Shown: positions 1-10,332 of the stretch, piece by piece
Numbering within the stretch: the stretch's first letter is position 1
How the letters are laid out: each line of letters starts with the position of its first letter
NCBI GenBank assembly: GCA_036937835.1
Contig: CM072861.1
Coordinates: 24,414,501-24,478,500 of the forward strand
From: Pampus argenteus
Lineage: Eukaryota; Chordata; Actinopteri; Scombriformes; Stromateidae
Length of the DNA: 64,000 nt
Reading direction: 5' to 3'
Notes under the pieces: generated by a model
What the model saw: the letters and a program-made list of their open reading frames with translations, nothing else
Database searches by the model: none
Told to the model about the DNA's origin: nothing
Program-made: the position numbers and the translations under genes

Positions 1-1290
1 ATGGTTGGGTGGGTGGGTGGACATTCGAAGCTGATATTTTCTACATTTGCCAAAACACATTTGCATTTTTGTGTCCTTACAGTTTAAATGCAGATATAGA
101 GCAGCAAAGTGTGGCTGGAAACACGAGCGCTGCATTGAGCCGGTGTATTATGTAGAGTTGTTTGTTGCAACGGTAACTAGAAACGAGGATGTGAAGTGAT
201 CTGTGCAACACAATGTTTGCACCTCTGCATCAGCTGTTTAAACTACAGGTGTTGGTCTTTGGTGGTGTATGAATAGCTGGTTTTGACATTAACCAGTGAT
301 TCTTCTGGGCTTTCAGCCACAGTCAAGTCAACTGGAGTTTCTAATGTGTCTTTGACTCTCGTGGTGTGTTCGTGGCGCCGCCTGTCAGAGCGACATCACT
401 GTTAACAGTGTACCAGGATGAATGAGACATCATGTCTGCACTGATTTCTGCTCGCAGGGTTCATTCGACGGAGGATTATTTGTGTGATTTGAACGGCGCC
501 TCGTTTTCTGTGTCATTTAAAGAGCTTGCTTCCCGCTGCAGGCTTTGATCCCACTCTCCTCAAACACAGCGGGACGCCGCCGTTGATTCTTCAACCGCAG
601 CTCAGCAGACATGACTGACACACAGCAGACAGCACGCCAGCTACCTGACTGTCTGCACACCTGTCTGTCTGTATGATTTGACTCAATCACATCACCACCT
701 GTGGATTAGAGAGTCCAGTTTTGAGTCCAGTTCCATATTTTCATCATAATCCTGAAGGCTTCAGGGTGTTGAATCCCATTTCCTGTATTAGTAGTATAAG
801 TATTGTGTTTATATATTAGTATGTAGTATTAGTATTTCAACTAATATATTTCGTTCTACTGTGAATAGTGTGAACTTACAAAATCACTGTGTGTGAGTGT
901 CTCTAATGTTTTTAGAGTACGTGACTGACTGACTGAGTGATGAAGTTACCTTCCATGTTGTCCATAGACTATGTTGACTTGTGTTTCCACTTTCTCACAT
1001 TACCTGCTTCCTTAAATATTTTCCAACATGATAACTGATATACTTCTTAGTTATTTGACCCCAAAATTCATCCACTTAGTTATTTATTTATTATTAATTC
1101 TGATTCAACTTTATGACCAAATATGGAGGCTAGGAGTTATAAATAAAAGATAAATAATATAAATATTTTTGACCTTAACTGTAACAAAACCTTCATCATG
1201 ATGCTAGCTCCTAATAAACCATCATTTTTGGCATAATTCAAATATATTCAGTACATATTTTCATCGGTCCTGTTGTTTTCTCTTATGTGT
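1..1290. other. Gene-free unique sequence
   Basis: There is no open frame of note and no recognisable RNA gene or transposon end. The stretch is AT-leaning with dense stops on both strands. It opens with a short GGGT run (positions 5-20), and a G11 run lies just after it at 1301-1311. Nothing else can be supported. Confidence 0.5.
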
Positions 1291-1798
1291 TGATTGTCGT
1301 GGGGGGGGGGGCGCGTGCTTCAACAGGAACAAAATGTCACCTCCCACCAGACTCGCCTGTGTGAATATGCTGAGGTCTGACTTACAGCAGGTGCATTGTG
1401 GGTTTGATCTGACAGAGAGGCAGGTTGCTGTTGTTGCTGTGCAGTGTAAAAAAACATCAAACCAGCAGAGTTACAACAGCCTGAGGGCGTCACGCCGGAT
1501 GGAAAAGTTTTGTTTTTTGGCAGGGAGGGGCGGCAGCGGTGTGATTGATTTCTGGAAAGTCAAAGAGGTCGACTTCTCTTACAAATACTAAGATGAACTA
1601 GTACCGTTGTTATGGGTACAACATGTATTTGGATTCTGGTTTCTGACTTCAGGCGATGCATTTTTAAACCGGCATCACCACAACCTGCAAAACCAACAGA
1701 AAACCTCTGCTGAGTACAGTCATATTAGTGCTGCGTTCAGGTGATCCTCGTCAATTTATTCTGTTGAATGAAGATCATGTGACCAGCTGATATTCTCG

Positions 1799-1799
<1 letters not shown>

Positions 1800-1830
<31 letters not shown>
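1800..1830. repeat. (GT)15 microsatellite
   Basis: An uninterrupted GT dinucleotide run of about 15 units in otherwise unique sequence. Confidence 0.97.
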
Positions 1831-1832
<2 letters not shown>

Positions 1833-1959
1833 CATCCTGCAGGATGGAAACAGTGGAAGATGTTTAGCTGTTTATCATCGTTGGCCTTATTTATGATGCA
1901 GTAATATGACGACGTGTATCATTAACCTGCTGACTGTATTCAAAGTGAAATATTACTGT

Positions 1960-2330
1960 AATTAATACTTCTGCTCCTCTAATCACTAACACTGCTTATT
2001 GTACTACAGTTCCTAGTACTACTACTGCTATACTTGCTCCACTACTAGTCAGTATTACTTATACCTCTACTATTACTGCAACTACTACCACTCCCTCTAC
2101 TCCTTCCAGCTATACTTATTCCTTCTCTACTACTCCTAGTATTACTACCACTACTCCTACTACTCTTGATACTGCTACAACAACAGTAACGAGTACTACT
2201 ATTTCATTGCTACTACTTTTAAACTACTACCACTGCTGCTGCTCCTAGTGAAGATGCTACTTGTCCGTACACTGGAACTACTGTGAGTACTAGTACTACT
2301 ACAGGTACTGTGACTGTTAGTACTCGTCTC
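1960..2330. repeat. Degenerate ACT/CTA trinucleotide repeat
   Basis: About 370 bp is dominated by the triplets ACT, CTA and TAC in shifting phase (CTACTACT, ACTACTACT, AGTACTAGTACTACTAC), with point changes and short insertions. It reads as an old, decayed (CTA)n satellite. There is no sign of coding function. Confidence 0.75.
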
Positions 2331-2484
2331 GGTGGACTCTAAACTCTCGGCCGGATGTTCGGTCTCTTACTCGTCATTTCATCATTGGATGCTAAATTAT
2401 ACCAGATGAGGGGAGCTGAGCATCCTGGGAGAAGAGGCCAGCGTTTTGCCAATCTGTTGCCGTGGTGACGGCTGTGATGCCCAT

Positions 2485-2730
2485 GATTCCCCCTCTCTCT
2501 CCCTCTCTTTGTCTCTCTTTTCGCCCCTCCCTCCCTCTCCTCTCTCATTATTGTTGTTACATTCATTACATTTGACAGTTTGTTTGTTCTCTTTGTGTTT
2601 TTCCTCCTCCTTCTTCTTCTTCTCCTGCTGTCGGAGGCCAGTCCCTCTGCTTTTCTCCTGCTGCCTCCACATCACATTTTTCACTCCTCGTCTTCCTCGT
2701 CTCTCTCTCTTGCCTCTCTCCACCTCGCTG
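2485..2730. repeat. Pyrimidine-rich low-complexity tract
   Basis: Runs of CTCTCCCTC, CTCC and TTCTTC on the plus strand make the region strongly pyrimidine-biased. The open frames seen here on both strands (Ser/Leu-rich on plus, Glu/Lys/Arg-rich on minus) are products of this bias and are not called as genes. Confidence 0.8.
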
Positions 2731-2982
2731 ATGGTTAGAGCTTAGAGTCTATTCACTAGAGAGATGAAGCAACAGCTTTCCAGCCCCCCTCCAACCACCG
2801 TCACCCCCTCCTCACCCATCCCTTCTCTCTAAACCCCACAGACACATTAATCCTTCGCTCAGGCTCAGTTTACAGACACAATAGGCCTCAAAGAATTGGA
2901 CTTGAGATAATTGTGTTGCTATCCCATTTCATCTGAAATGGAATCGCGTGGAGCTCACCACAAAGCTCTGGATACCCCTGCT

Positions 2983-3028
2983 ACACACACACACACACAC
3001 ACACAGACACACACACACACACACACAG
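2983..3028. repeat. (CA)n microsatellite
   Basis: A CA run with one GA interruption near the middle, ending just before CAGTCACACAG. Confidence 0.96.
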
Positions 3029-3536
3029 TCACACAGATGGAGTAGGTTTTGGCGAGTGCGACGCTGTAATTATTTCCCCTTCTATTCATAATCATCTTCA
3101 TAAAAATTCACCACCACAGGCGCATGTCCACACTCCTGGCCCCGACGCGTCTGTTTGATGTGTTGTCATGACGATATGGCGGCAATATGGTGCCTGCCCG
3201 GTGGCCGTGTTGTTGCGAGGGACTGTGGGTAATTAACGACCACGCCAATATGGCCGAACACCTGCTCTGGCGGGCCCCGCTGGTCATCTGGGTTGGCAGC
3301 CCTTCGACCTCTCGACAAACACCAGGAGGGAGGAAACGGTCGAGTGGAAACTTGTTAAAGTAGGAGGACGGTTGTGTTGGAAGTACTAACAGGTGGAAGC
3401 TGTCAGGTGGAGCGTCAGCGGTGGAAGGATTGAAAATTCCTCCACTCATTTGTGAATTCACCATCAAGTAAATTAAAAAGTGAAACGAATTTTCCTGCAA
3501 TCACCTCAAAACTGTGATAGTTGAAAACCACCTGCT

Positions 3537-3840
3537 GCCGTAACAGCCTCCACGCTTCTGGTTACAGGCAGATATTGGCATCTGGCTGCAGGGATTTGAT
3601 CCCATTCAGCCACCGGAGCATTACCGAGGTCCAACACGGATGCAGGCTGGTCGGTGTTGGATGGGGTTAAGGTCAGCTCTTCCAGTTCTTCCTTTATGGG
3701 TTCAGCTTTTTACATGTGGCTGCCGTCATGTTGAAAAGCAGGAAGCTGTTAGCATGATACTAGCTTTGGAAAGCTCCCCCGCCAACACCTTTCCATCGAT
3801 TAATCAGTGGAGACCAACCGTTTCTGCAACTTTTGACACC
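3537..3840 (-). pseudogene. Tc1-like transposase fossil (C-terminal end)
   Basis: Read on the minus strand, this is the decayed 3' part of a Tc1/mariner-type DDE transposase. The recognisable pieces are a relic of the conserved 'SPDLNPIEHLW' block (here degraded to LTLTPSNT), then GNAPVAEWDQIPAA, then RSVEAVTAAGG, which correspond to the usual C-terminal helices. Deletions and frame breaks separate the blocks and no terminal inverted repeat is visible. The plus-strand frame over the same bases is only a shadow. The family call rests on my memory of Tc1 consensus proteins; a second fossil of the same type lies at about 33.9 kb. Confidence 0.72.
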
Positions 3841-3981
3841 TTATTCAAGGTGTCGTCGTTTTCATCTATTTCTGTCACTTCCAGGAGAGAATGTTGCATA
3901 TTTAACAATTATTGAGCAACACGTCAAACAACAAACTCGCTTTCCAGTTTGCATCAGCTCAACATGCATGATCTGTGTCTG

Positions 3982-4008
3982 CATTCACTCATTCACTCAT
4001 TCACTCAG
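3982..4008. repeat. (ATTCACTC)n short tandem repeat
   Basis: Three copies of an 8-bp unit built from ATTCACTC. Confidence 0.8.
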
Positions 4009-4045
4009 TCACTGCTCTCTACATAACAACAACTGTTTTGTGTGA

Positions 4046-5205
4046 TTGTGTTTAGCTGTAGAGTCGCACAACGATCATTTTTGCATCTATAAAATATGTT
4101 TGTCTTCTAAGACGTGTTTAGTGCTCAACTGGAAGCGAAGTGAAAGACGGATCATGTTTTATTTTTAATTTCAGTGATGCTGTAACTGTTCCAGGTTCCA
4201 GTTTGACTTTTATTAAAAAACAAACTGATTAGGTCTTAGTGATCCCTTGAGGTCTCTTAGCACCTTAGTGGTTACGTATTCATGAAAGACCTTGAGCCCT
4301 GATTGGTCAGGCTCCAACGTGTAGTCTGCCATGTCTCTATGCCAAGTCACGGCAAGAACGTATGACTCTATGATCACGCTATGACACAGTGGCCATCTGT
4401 GTGTCATCTGAGCCTGGCATCAAATATGGTTGTATGCTCATTAAGATTTCCCTTAAGTGGAATTGAAGTGATTTTCCCAAACCATGAAAATCAGCCCCAA
4501 ACCGAAAGTCTCTTCAACATTTTCATTTATTTCTTGGAATTTTTCCTCTTTTCACTCTGAAAATCATTTCTTAAGTGCACATTTTTTCCTTTTTTTTATG
4601 TCATTCAGTTTAATAGGTTTTTTTTATTCTCTTTGTTAATACCACAAAATATTTTTTTTATTTTTTTATTACACAATTTCAGCTTCCTGTGTTGCTTTAT
4701 TTTGAAGAATTTCTTACATCAAACAAAAACTGTACTGAATGTGAATTTCTAATCTTGTTTTTCCAGGTTTGTATGTATTTGTTTTTAGCATATCTTTGTG
4801 CAGATACTCAGATACTAATGCTATGAAAACACCAGCGACAATAAGAGAAATACTTAAAAAGTGTTATCGTTCTACAGCAACATCAGGTTATCATCGTTAC
4901 AGACGTGAAGAGGAGCATGTTGGAAATCAGATGCACTTAACACAATAAGCTCCAGTAACACATACATGCAGCTCTTCCTTCCTGCCTACATGCTTCACCC
5001 TCTGTGCTGTTATCTTTTGTTCTGCATTTGATCTGCTGATTACATAATTACCATTGTATAATCTTCTTTTTATAAAACTGACCTGCATAATCAGGATGTC
5101 TTCGACACAGTTTTTTCTCTCAGACCTTCTGAAGCACAAGATAGATTATGTAACTCAAACTGTTCTTCACTGCCGTGGGTCACTGGAGTTTATTATTTAC
5201 AGAAA
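4046..5205. other. Gene-free AT-rich sequence
   Basis: It contains T-rich runs (4580-4670) and no gene, RNA gene or transposon that I recognise. Confidence 0.5.
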
Positions 5206-5207
5206 TA

Positions 5208-5226
5208 CATATATATATATATATAT

Positions 5227-5273
<47 letters not shown>
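5208..5273. repeat. (AT)n microsatellite with ACAT interruption
   Basis: AT dinucleotides on both sides of three ACAT units. A short AAG-rich stretch (about 5290-5318) follows. Self-complementary AT repeats of this length can extrude as cruciforms. Confidence 0.96.
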
Positions 5274-5275
<2 letters not shown>

Positions 5276-5642
5276 GCAGTGATGAGAACAAAGAAGAAGA
5301 AGAAGAAAGAGAAAAAATGTTTCTGGATCATTATTTACTGGTTTGAATGTAAAGATCTAATTACTGTTTAAAATACTGCAGCTGTTCTGTTCCTATACAT
5401 CAGTTATTTATCTTAATTTATGTTGAATTTGATGCTTTATGCCAATGAATGCCATTCACATTCATTTTAATTACTCTCATTATGAAGCAGTGTTTCACAG
5501 CCGTGTTCCTCATGTGTGTATTTATTCCTGCGATCAGCTCTGCAGAAAAAGGTAATAAAGCATTCTGCTTTAAAGCTCCCGTTAATAAATCCATAATCGC
5601 TGTTGAATTTTTCAAATTGCCCTTTTGTGTTCTTCAATTTGC

Positions 5643-5700
5643 TTTTAAAGGGGGACATAATGTGTTTATGTGATTTTCTGTCATTCATAAAAACATGTTT
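5643..5700 (+). repeat. Dispersed repeat, family D, end fragment
   Basis: It begins TTTTAAAGGGGGACATAATG and continues GTGATTTTCTGTCATT. This is the mirror of the right-hand end of the longer minus-strand copy at 42585-43102, so it is a terminal fragment of the same family. Confidence 0.65.
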
Positions 5701-5759
5701 AACGCATGTACAAATGTTACCTGAAAGTCAAAAAGCCAGAATTTAAACCTGATTTGATG

Positions 5760-6500
5760 TTTCCATTTGGATTAAAGAACGAGAAAAAAGAAGAAATATC
5801 TATCTATCATTGTTTAGTTGATGGAGGAAGTGCAAGTAAAAAAACAACAATGTACAATCTTATGTATCTTCATGTAACAACAGAATTTAAAAAAAACAAT
5901 ATAAAACACACACACCTGTCCAAGCAGCACGTCTCAATTCAAGAGGCCTTAAAACTTTACACACACGCAGCACGCCTCCCTTCCTGGCTGAAGATGATTA
6001 GAGAGTTAAGATCTACAGATTGTATTTGGTTGTGAAACAGGAGGAGAGAGGAAGGTGGATATATGCAACAGACACACTGCGGCCTGTCGGCGAGCGGTTG
6101 GCGGGAAGCCCGGAGTGAAGAGCCAAACGTGGGAACGCTGGAGGAACGAAGTCGTCTAAATAGACCTGAACTCTGCAGAGCTTAATGTGGCCTTGTGGGC
6201 ACTGCGTATTGTTGACATCAGTATTGTAAACATAATAATATTTCTATATCTAATAGGTCTCTCTCTCTTTCTCTCTCGGGTGAAGCGCCTGAGGTGGGGT
6301 GTAATAGAAAAGTTTGGGAATAACTTTAAACAATGAATCTGTTCAATGTTCAGACCAGAATAAACGAATGATGAATCGTTCAGTTCAGTTTCAAAAGGAA
6401 CAACAACATTTCTTTATGGCTCTTCTTCTCTTTGTCTTTTTGTTGCTCTTTCTTTCTTTTTTTCTTTCTATTTTTACCTTTTCATCTCAGTTTTTCTATT
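5760..6500. other. Gene-free sequence
   Basis: Unique sequence with short stop-rich frames, and a short CT run at 6260-6280. No feature was recognised. Confidence 0.45.
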
Positions 6501-6503
6501 TTC

Positions 6504-6651
6504 TTTTCTCTCTCCCTCTCTCTCTCTCTCTCCCTCTCTCTCCCTCTCTCTCTCTCTCTCCCTGTCTCTCTCTCTCTCTCTCTCTCTCCCTGTCTCTCTC
6601 TCTCTCTGTCTCTCTCTCTGTCTCTCTCTCCCTCTCTCTCTGTCTCTCTCC

Positions 6652-6684
<33 letters not shown>

Positions 6685-6882
6685 TCTCTCCGTCTCTCGC
6701 TCTCTCTCTCTCTCTCTCTCTCCCTGTCTCTCTCTCTCTCTCTGTCTCTCTCTCTGTCTCTCTCTCCCTCTCTCTCTGTCTCTCTCCCTCTCTCTCTGTC
6801 TCTCTCCCTCTCTCTCTCTCTGTCTGTCTCTGTCTGTCTCTCTCTCTCTCCCTCTCTCTCTCTCTCTCTGTCTCTCTCTTCC
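6504..6882. repeat. (CT)n/(CCCT)/(TGTC) pyrimidine tract
   Basis: About 380 bp consists almost wholly of C and T on the plus strand, punctuated by single G in TGTC units. Two segments starting CCCTG at about 6588 and 6722 repeat the same order of TG and CCC interruptions for about 75 bp, so part of the tract is a local duplication about 135 bp apart. Two long Ser/Leu frames here are artefacts of the repeat. Mirror-symmetric pyrimidine tracts of this kind can adopt triplex structure. Confidence 0.96.
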
Positions 6883-7035
6883 GTATCAGACCACCATGCC
6901 CCCCTTGCGGTGCTTCCCCCTCCGACCTGTAGGGGTCACTGTGGATCTTTCTCAGCTGTGGCCCCCTTCAGTGCTGCTGCAGCCCCTGTAGTGAAATGCC
7001 TCGCAGGCTTCATTTTCTTGGTCAAAGTATAAAAT

Positions 7036-7036
<1 letters not shown>

Positions 7037-7069
<33 letters not shown>
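7037..7069. repeat. T33 homopolymer
   Basis: Thirty-three consecutive T, preceded by AAAATG. It could be the reverse-oriented poly(A) of a retroposed sequence, but no parent could be recognised next to it, and it may be prone to length error. Confidence 0.95.
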
Positions 7070-7070
<1 letters not shown>

Positions 7071-7079
7071 TGCATAATG

Positions 7080-8440
7080 GAAGCAGGAGAATATTAACAG
7101 AGTAAATATCTGATTTCATGAAAAAGAAAATATCTGATGTACAGAGGAATATTAAACATGTCTCCGGGTATTGTAGTTGTTACGGCGACTTGGCGCTGAA
7201 CAGAACGAGCTTTTCAGTCTGGTAGAGAGGAAGGAGACGCAGGTAAAGAAGCAGCCTCTCCACCTTCCACATGTTCAATACACCACAAAAATATATAATC
7301 ATGCCACTTATTAAGCCACGCAGATTGATTCATTTTAAAACTGTAATAATATTTCTACCTTTGAGTGCAAACACCTCAGGCGTGGCGTTCTCACCATGTA
7401 AAATAAGACTGAAAACATGTTAAGATTAAATAGAAAAACATATTTCATGTTTTGACATGTTAGATTTTCTGAATGTTGAATTCAACGCGCTGTGAATTCT
7501 TGTTTTTGTGTTTGTTCTGAACATCAGCAGCAAGTCAAGATGTCACCTGAACCTGAACTCTGAACCTGTCACTGTCAGACCTGGACCAGGACAAACCTCA
7601 CCGCGGTGTGACAGTCACGAACAATTCACCTTTTATGCACGTTCAATGTTACATCATGATAGACGTGGTGCTCATGTACGTCTACAGCTCGCTCTTTCCT
7701 ACATTTTGCTGCTATATTGCTGCAATTTTTTCTTTTGGTTTTGGCACCAACTAGATCAGAGGAATGATGTATTAGAAGAAATGTGCATGGCATCACCCAC
7801 ATACAGTATGTATGCAACAGGGATCAAAGGTGCTACTACTGGTCAGAAACTCCTCAGCGAACCTGCAATAAATGATCCTACTCTATAAACCATCTATCTA
7901 ATAAAGACAAAAATGTCCCAAAGATATGCTGAACAGACTCTAAAGGTCGGTTCTGTGGAGGTTTTTGACATATGTTGACTAATGCATAGTTTTGATATCC
8001 ATGGTACAAGAACCATGATGCACCTGGAGGTGTTCTTAAATAAGGAAATAAAGCACATTTCTGTCACATGTGAGCTTCAGATTCTGACACAAAAACTGAA
8101 ACAAAACTCACAGAAAAGCTGTTGGAAATAAACAAGAAATAAACCCAAAACAAAAACAAGAAGATCATTTTTCTGTTTATCAGATTTTAATTAGATTAGA
8201 AACACGTGTGAGGACTGAAACCTCTTCATCACATGAAAATGTGCAGCTCAGATGGTCACAATGGCCGCTCACTCTGTTCCCGTTCTGGTTTACTGCTGTA
8301 CACAGAGTTTTAATAAACAACAACAAATAATCAACATTAGTGCTAATGATGATAACAACGGAGCGCTCATTAAAAACTGATGTCAGCGTCCTGCAGATGA
8401 AACGGGAGCGAAGCAGGAAAACAACAAAATGGAAGACGTT
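7080..8440. other. Gene-free sequence
   Basis: No gene or transposon was recognised. Short frames on both strands lack domains and codon structure. Confidence 0.5.
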
Positions 8441-8444
8441 TAAG

Positions 8445-8445
<1 letters not shown>

Positions 8446-8515
<70 letters not shown>

Positions 8516-8521
8516 ACACAC
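8446..8521. repeat. (CA)n microsatellite
   Basis: About 76 bp of CA with CGCACGCA and GA interruptions. A shorter TG run (8628-8654) lies 110 bp downstream in opposite sense. Confidence 0.97.
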
Positions 8522-8750
8522 GATTTCTCTATTCATTTGCAGACTGTGTGTTCGCACCACAGCTTCTGACTAACTGTAATATATATTCTGCTGATACACT
8601 GTGTGCCTGTACAGTCTGTATATATATGTGAGTGTGTGTGTGTGTGCGTGTGTTAATCATAAATCTTCGACTCACTCCCTATATGAGGGTTTTTATGTAG
8701 GCTGCTGTACAGTGAGTCACCTGTCAAATATTAATGAGACTCTGATCAGA

Positions 8751-9213
8751 TCAGGCTAATCTCATGTTTGGAGCCAAATCAACAATGAACTGATATACTA
8801 ACAAGTGCTGTGTGTGTATCCGAAGCCTCATACTAGTATATTTTATTCCTCTGTGCTCGCAGACCTCTGTTGTTGTCCAAAAAAACCACCTCAGTGAGCC
8901 GCACGGCTGCGCTGGGTGACATGTTCCTGCATTATGAAGAGTTTGGTCACATTAGTTTGTTTAGAAACGGCTCCAAAGAGAAATAACAGTGATCATGTTT
9001 TCAATCTCTGGAGAGCAGTTCTGTGTAAGGCAGGCGCCACCGAGCATCTGACGGGTTTTAATAGTTTTTTTGGACAACAATGGGGGTCTACGGCACAGAG
9101 GAATAAAATATATCAGGCTCCGGATACACACACACACACACAATACGGGTTAGTTGATCAGTTCATTGTTGGTTTGGCTCCAAACAACAAGAAAAATCAG
9201 CCTGTTCCTTTAA
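8751..9213. mobile_element. Inverted-repeat (foldback/MITE-like) element, family A copy 1
   Basis: The two ends are imperfect inverted repeats of about 140 bp: left arm 8751-8887 and right arm 9063-9205. Shared blocks, read inward, are CAGGCT, TGTTTGGAGCCAAA, CAACAATGAACTGAT, CGGATACACACACA (CGAAGC-side in the left arm), ATTTTATTCCTCTGTG and TTGTTGTCCAAAAAAA. The right end finishes CAGCCTGTTCCTTTAA, matching the TTAAAGG-type start of another copy at 18051. The middle (8888-9062) is unpaired and has no transposase. Other copies or fragments lie at 9588, 18051 and 26060. This is a non-autonomous DNA element in structure; I cannot name the family. Confidence 0.72.
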
Positions 9214-9587
9214 GGGAAATCTACTCCGCCGCGAGTTTTGTGAAGCGTTTCTGAATCCGTCCTGCATGTTTTACACGGTTTTTAACCAGACGCTCAAATC
9301 ACAATCCCACAAGATGTTGTGAACATTTGAAGTAAATCTATAACAATTGACCAGAAGCCTCATATTTCACAGTATGGCCGTGTGGAGCTAACATGGAGCA
9401 GGGTAAATAAGTGAATCAATCCATTAAAAGCTGGGTCATTTTCTTCCTCTGATATGAGTCACTCTGATGAAGACAGTCAGTCCAGACGTTGAACAACACA
9501 TTGAAGCTTCGTCTGATCTGATGACACTAATGTCCAGACAGCATCATTTATCAATGTCGTTCAAAACCTTTCAAAATAAATGTTGTA

Positions 9588-9652
9588 AAACTATCTGGTG
9601 ATCTTCTATATTTTTCTCATGTTTGGAGCCAGAACTGACAATGAAGTCTTTT
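9588..9652 (+). mobile_element. Family A terminal fragment
   Basis: It shares TCTATATTTTTCTCATGTTTGGAGCC and the following ACAATGAA with the left arm of the 8.75-kb element. Only this end is present. Confidence 0.55.
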
Positions 9653-10175
9653 CTCTTCCTGTAAAACATTTTCATATATTTGATGATGATCTTGAACTAT
9701 ACAAAACTGCATCCAATTAACTGTGATCTTGGCACCATTATATAAGATCTCACTGTATTCACTGAGCCGTACGTTCATCGCAGCACCTGAAGGATATGAA
9801 TCAAATCACAGCAAATAAACACATTATTTTGTTCTACATCTGGGCGACTTTAAAAAACTGATAAAAAGTATTTGAAGGATTTATTATCCCCCACTTACTC
9901 TGATTCACTGGAAGTACAGAAGCTGAAACTGTCATGTCAGGTCTGATTAAGATTAAGCAGCTTAAACTACTAAAGTTTAGCAAAGAGTGTGTTCACAGTT
10001 AGAAGAGACCAACTCTGACAGGACAGGACGGCATAAATGAAGCTTTGAGCATCCAACTGGACTCATTATCCTCTTTAGCAGCAGGGAGGATCTTTAAAAT
10101 ACTTTAAGAAACCATTTTTTATTTTTTTTTTCATCTTGCTCTATCTTCATGTCTTTCTTTCTTTTTCCTGAGTTT

Positions 10176-10332
10176 TAAAAGAGCATTGTGGGTAAAGATT
10201 GTGCAGGTGCCGATGATTCGTCCTCGAAGGACCGGGCCGGCTGTTTCAGTCCCCGATTACATATTAACACTAATTAAATGAAAGAGACAGACAGGGTATA
10301 ATCTGGAGCCGGAGCTGTCAGCATCCTGTAGG
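10176..10332. other. Candidate conserved non-coding block
   Basis: A compositionally balanced block without long frames, containing CGATTACATATTAACAC and TAATTAAATGAAAG (homeodomain/POU-like cores) beside GC-rich flanks. Its texture resembles vertebrate developmental enhancers. This is a judgement of texture only; no alignment was possible. Confidence 0.25.

Noticed and set aside
2397..2745. Overlapping frames on both strands near 2.4-2.7 kb
   Set aside because: Composition follows the pyrimidine/purine bias; no domain or splice context.
6314..6991. Plus-strand frames of 225 and 166 codons
   Set aside because: They translate the CT-rich repeat (Ser/Leu only) and have no independent evidence.
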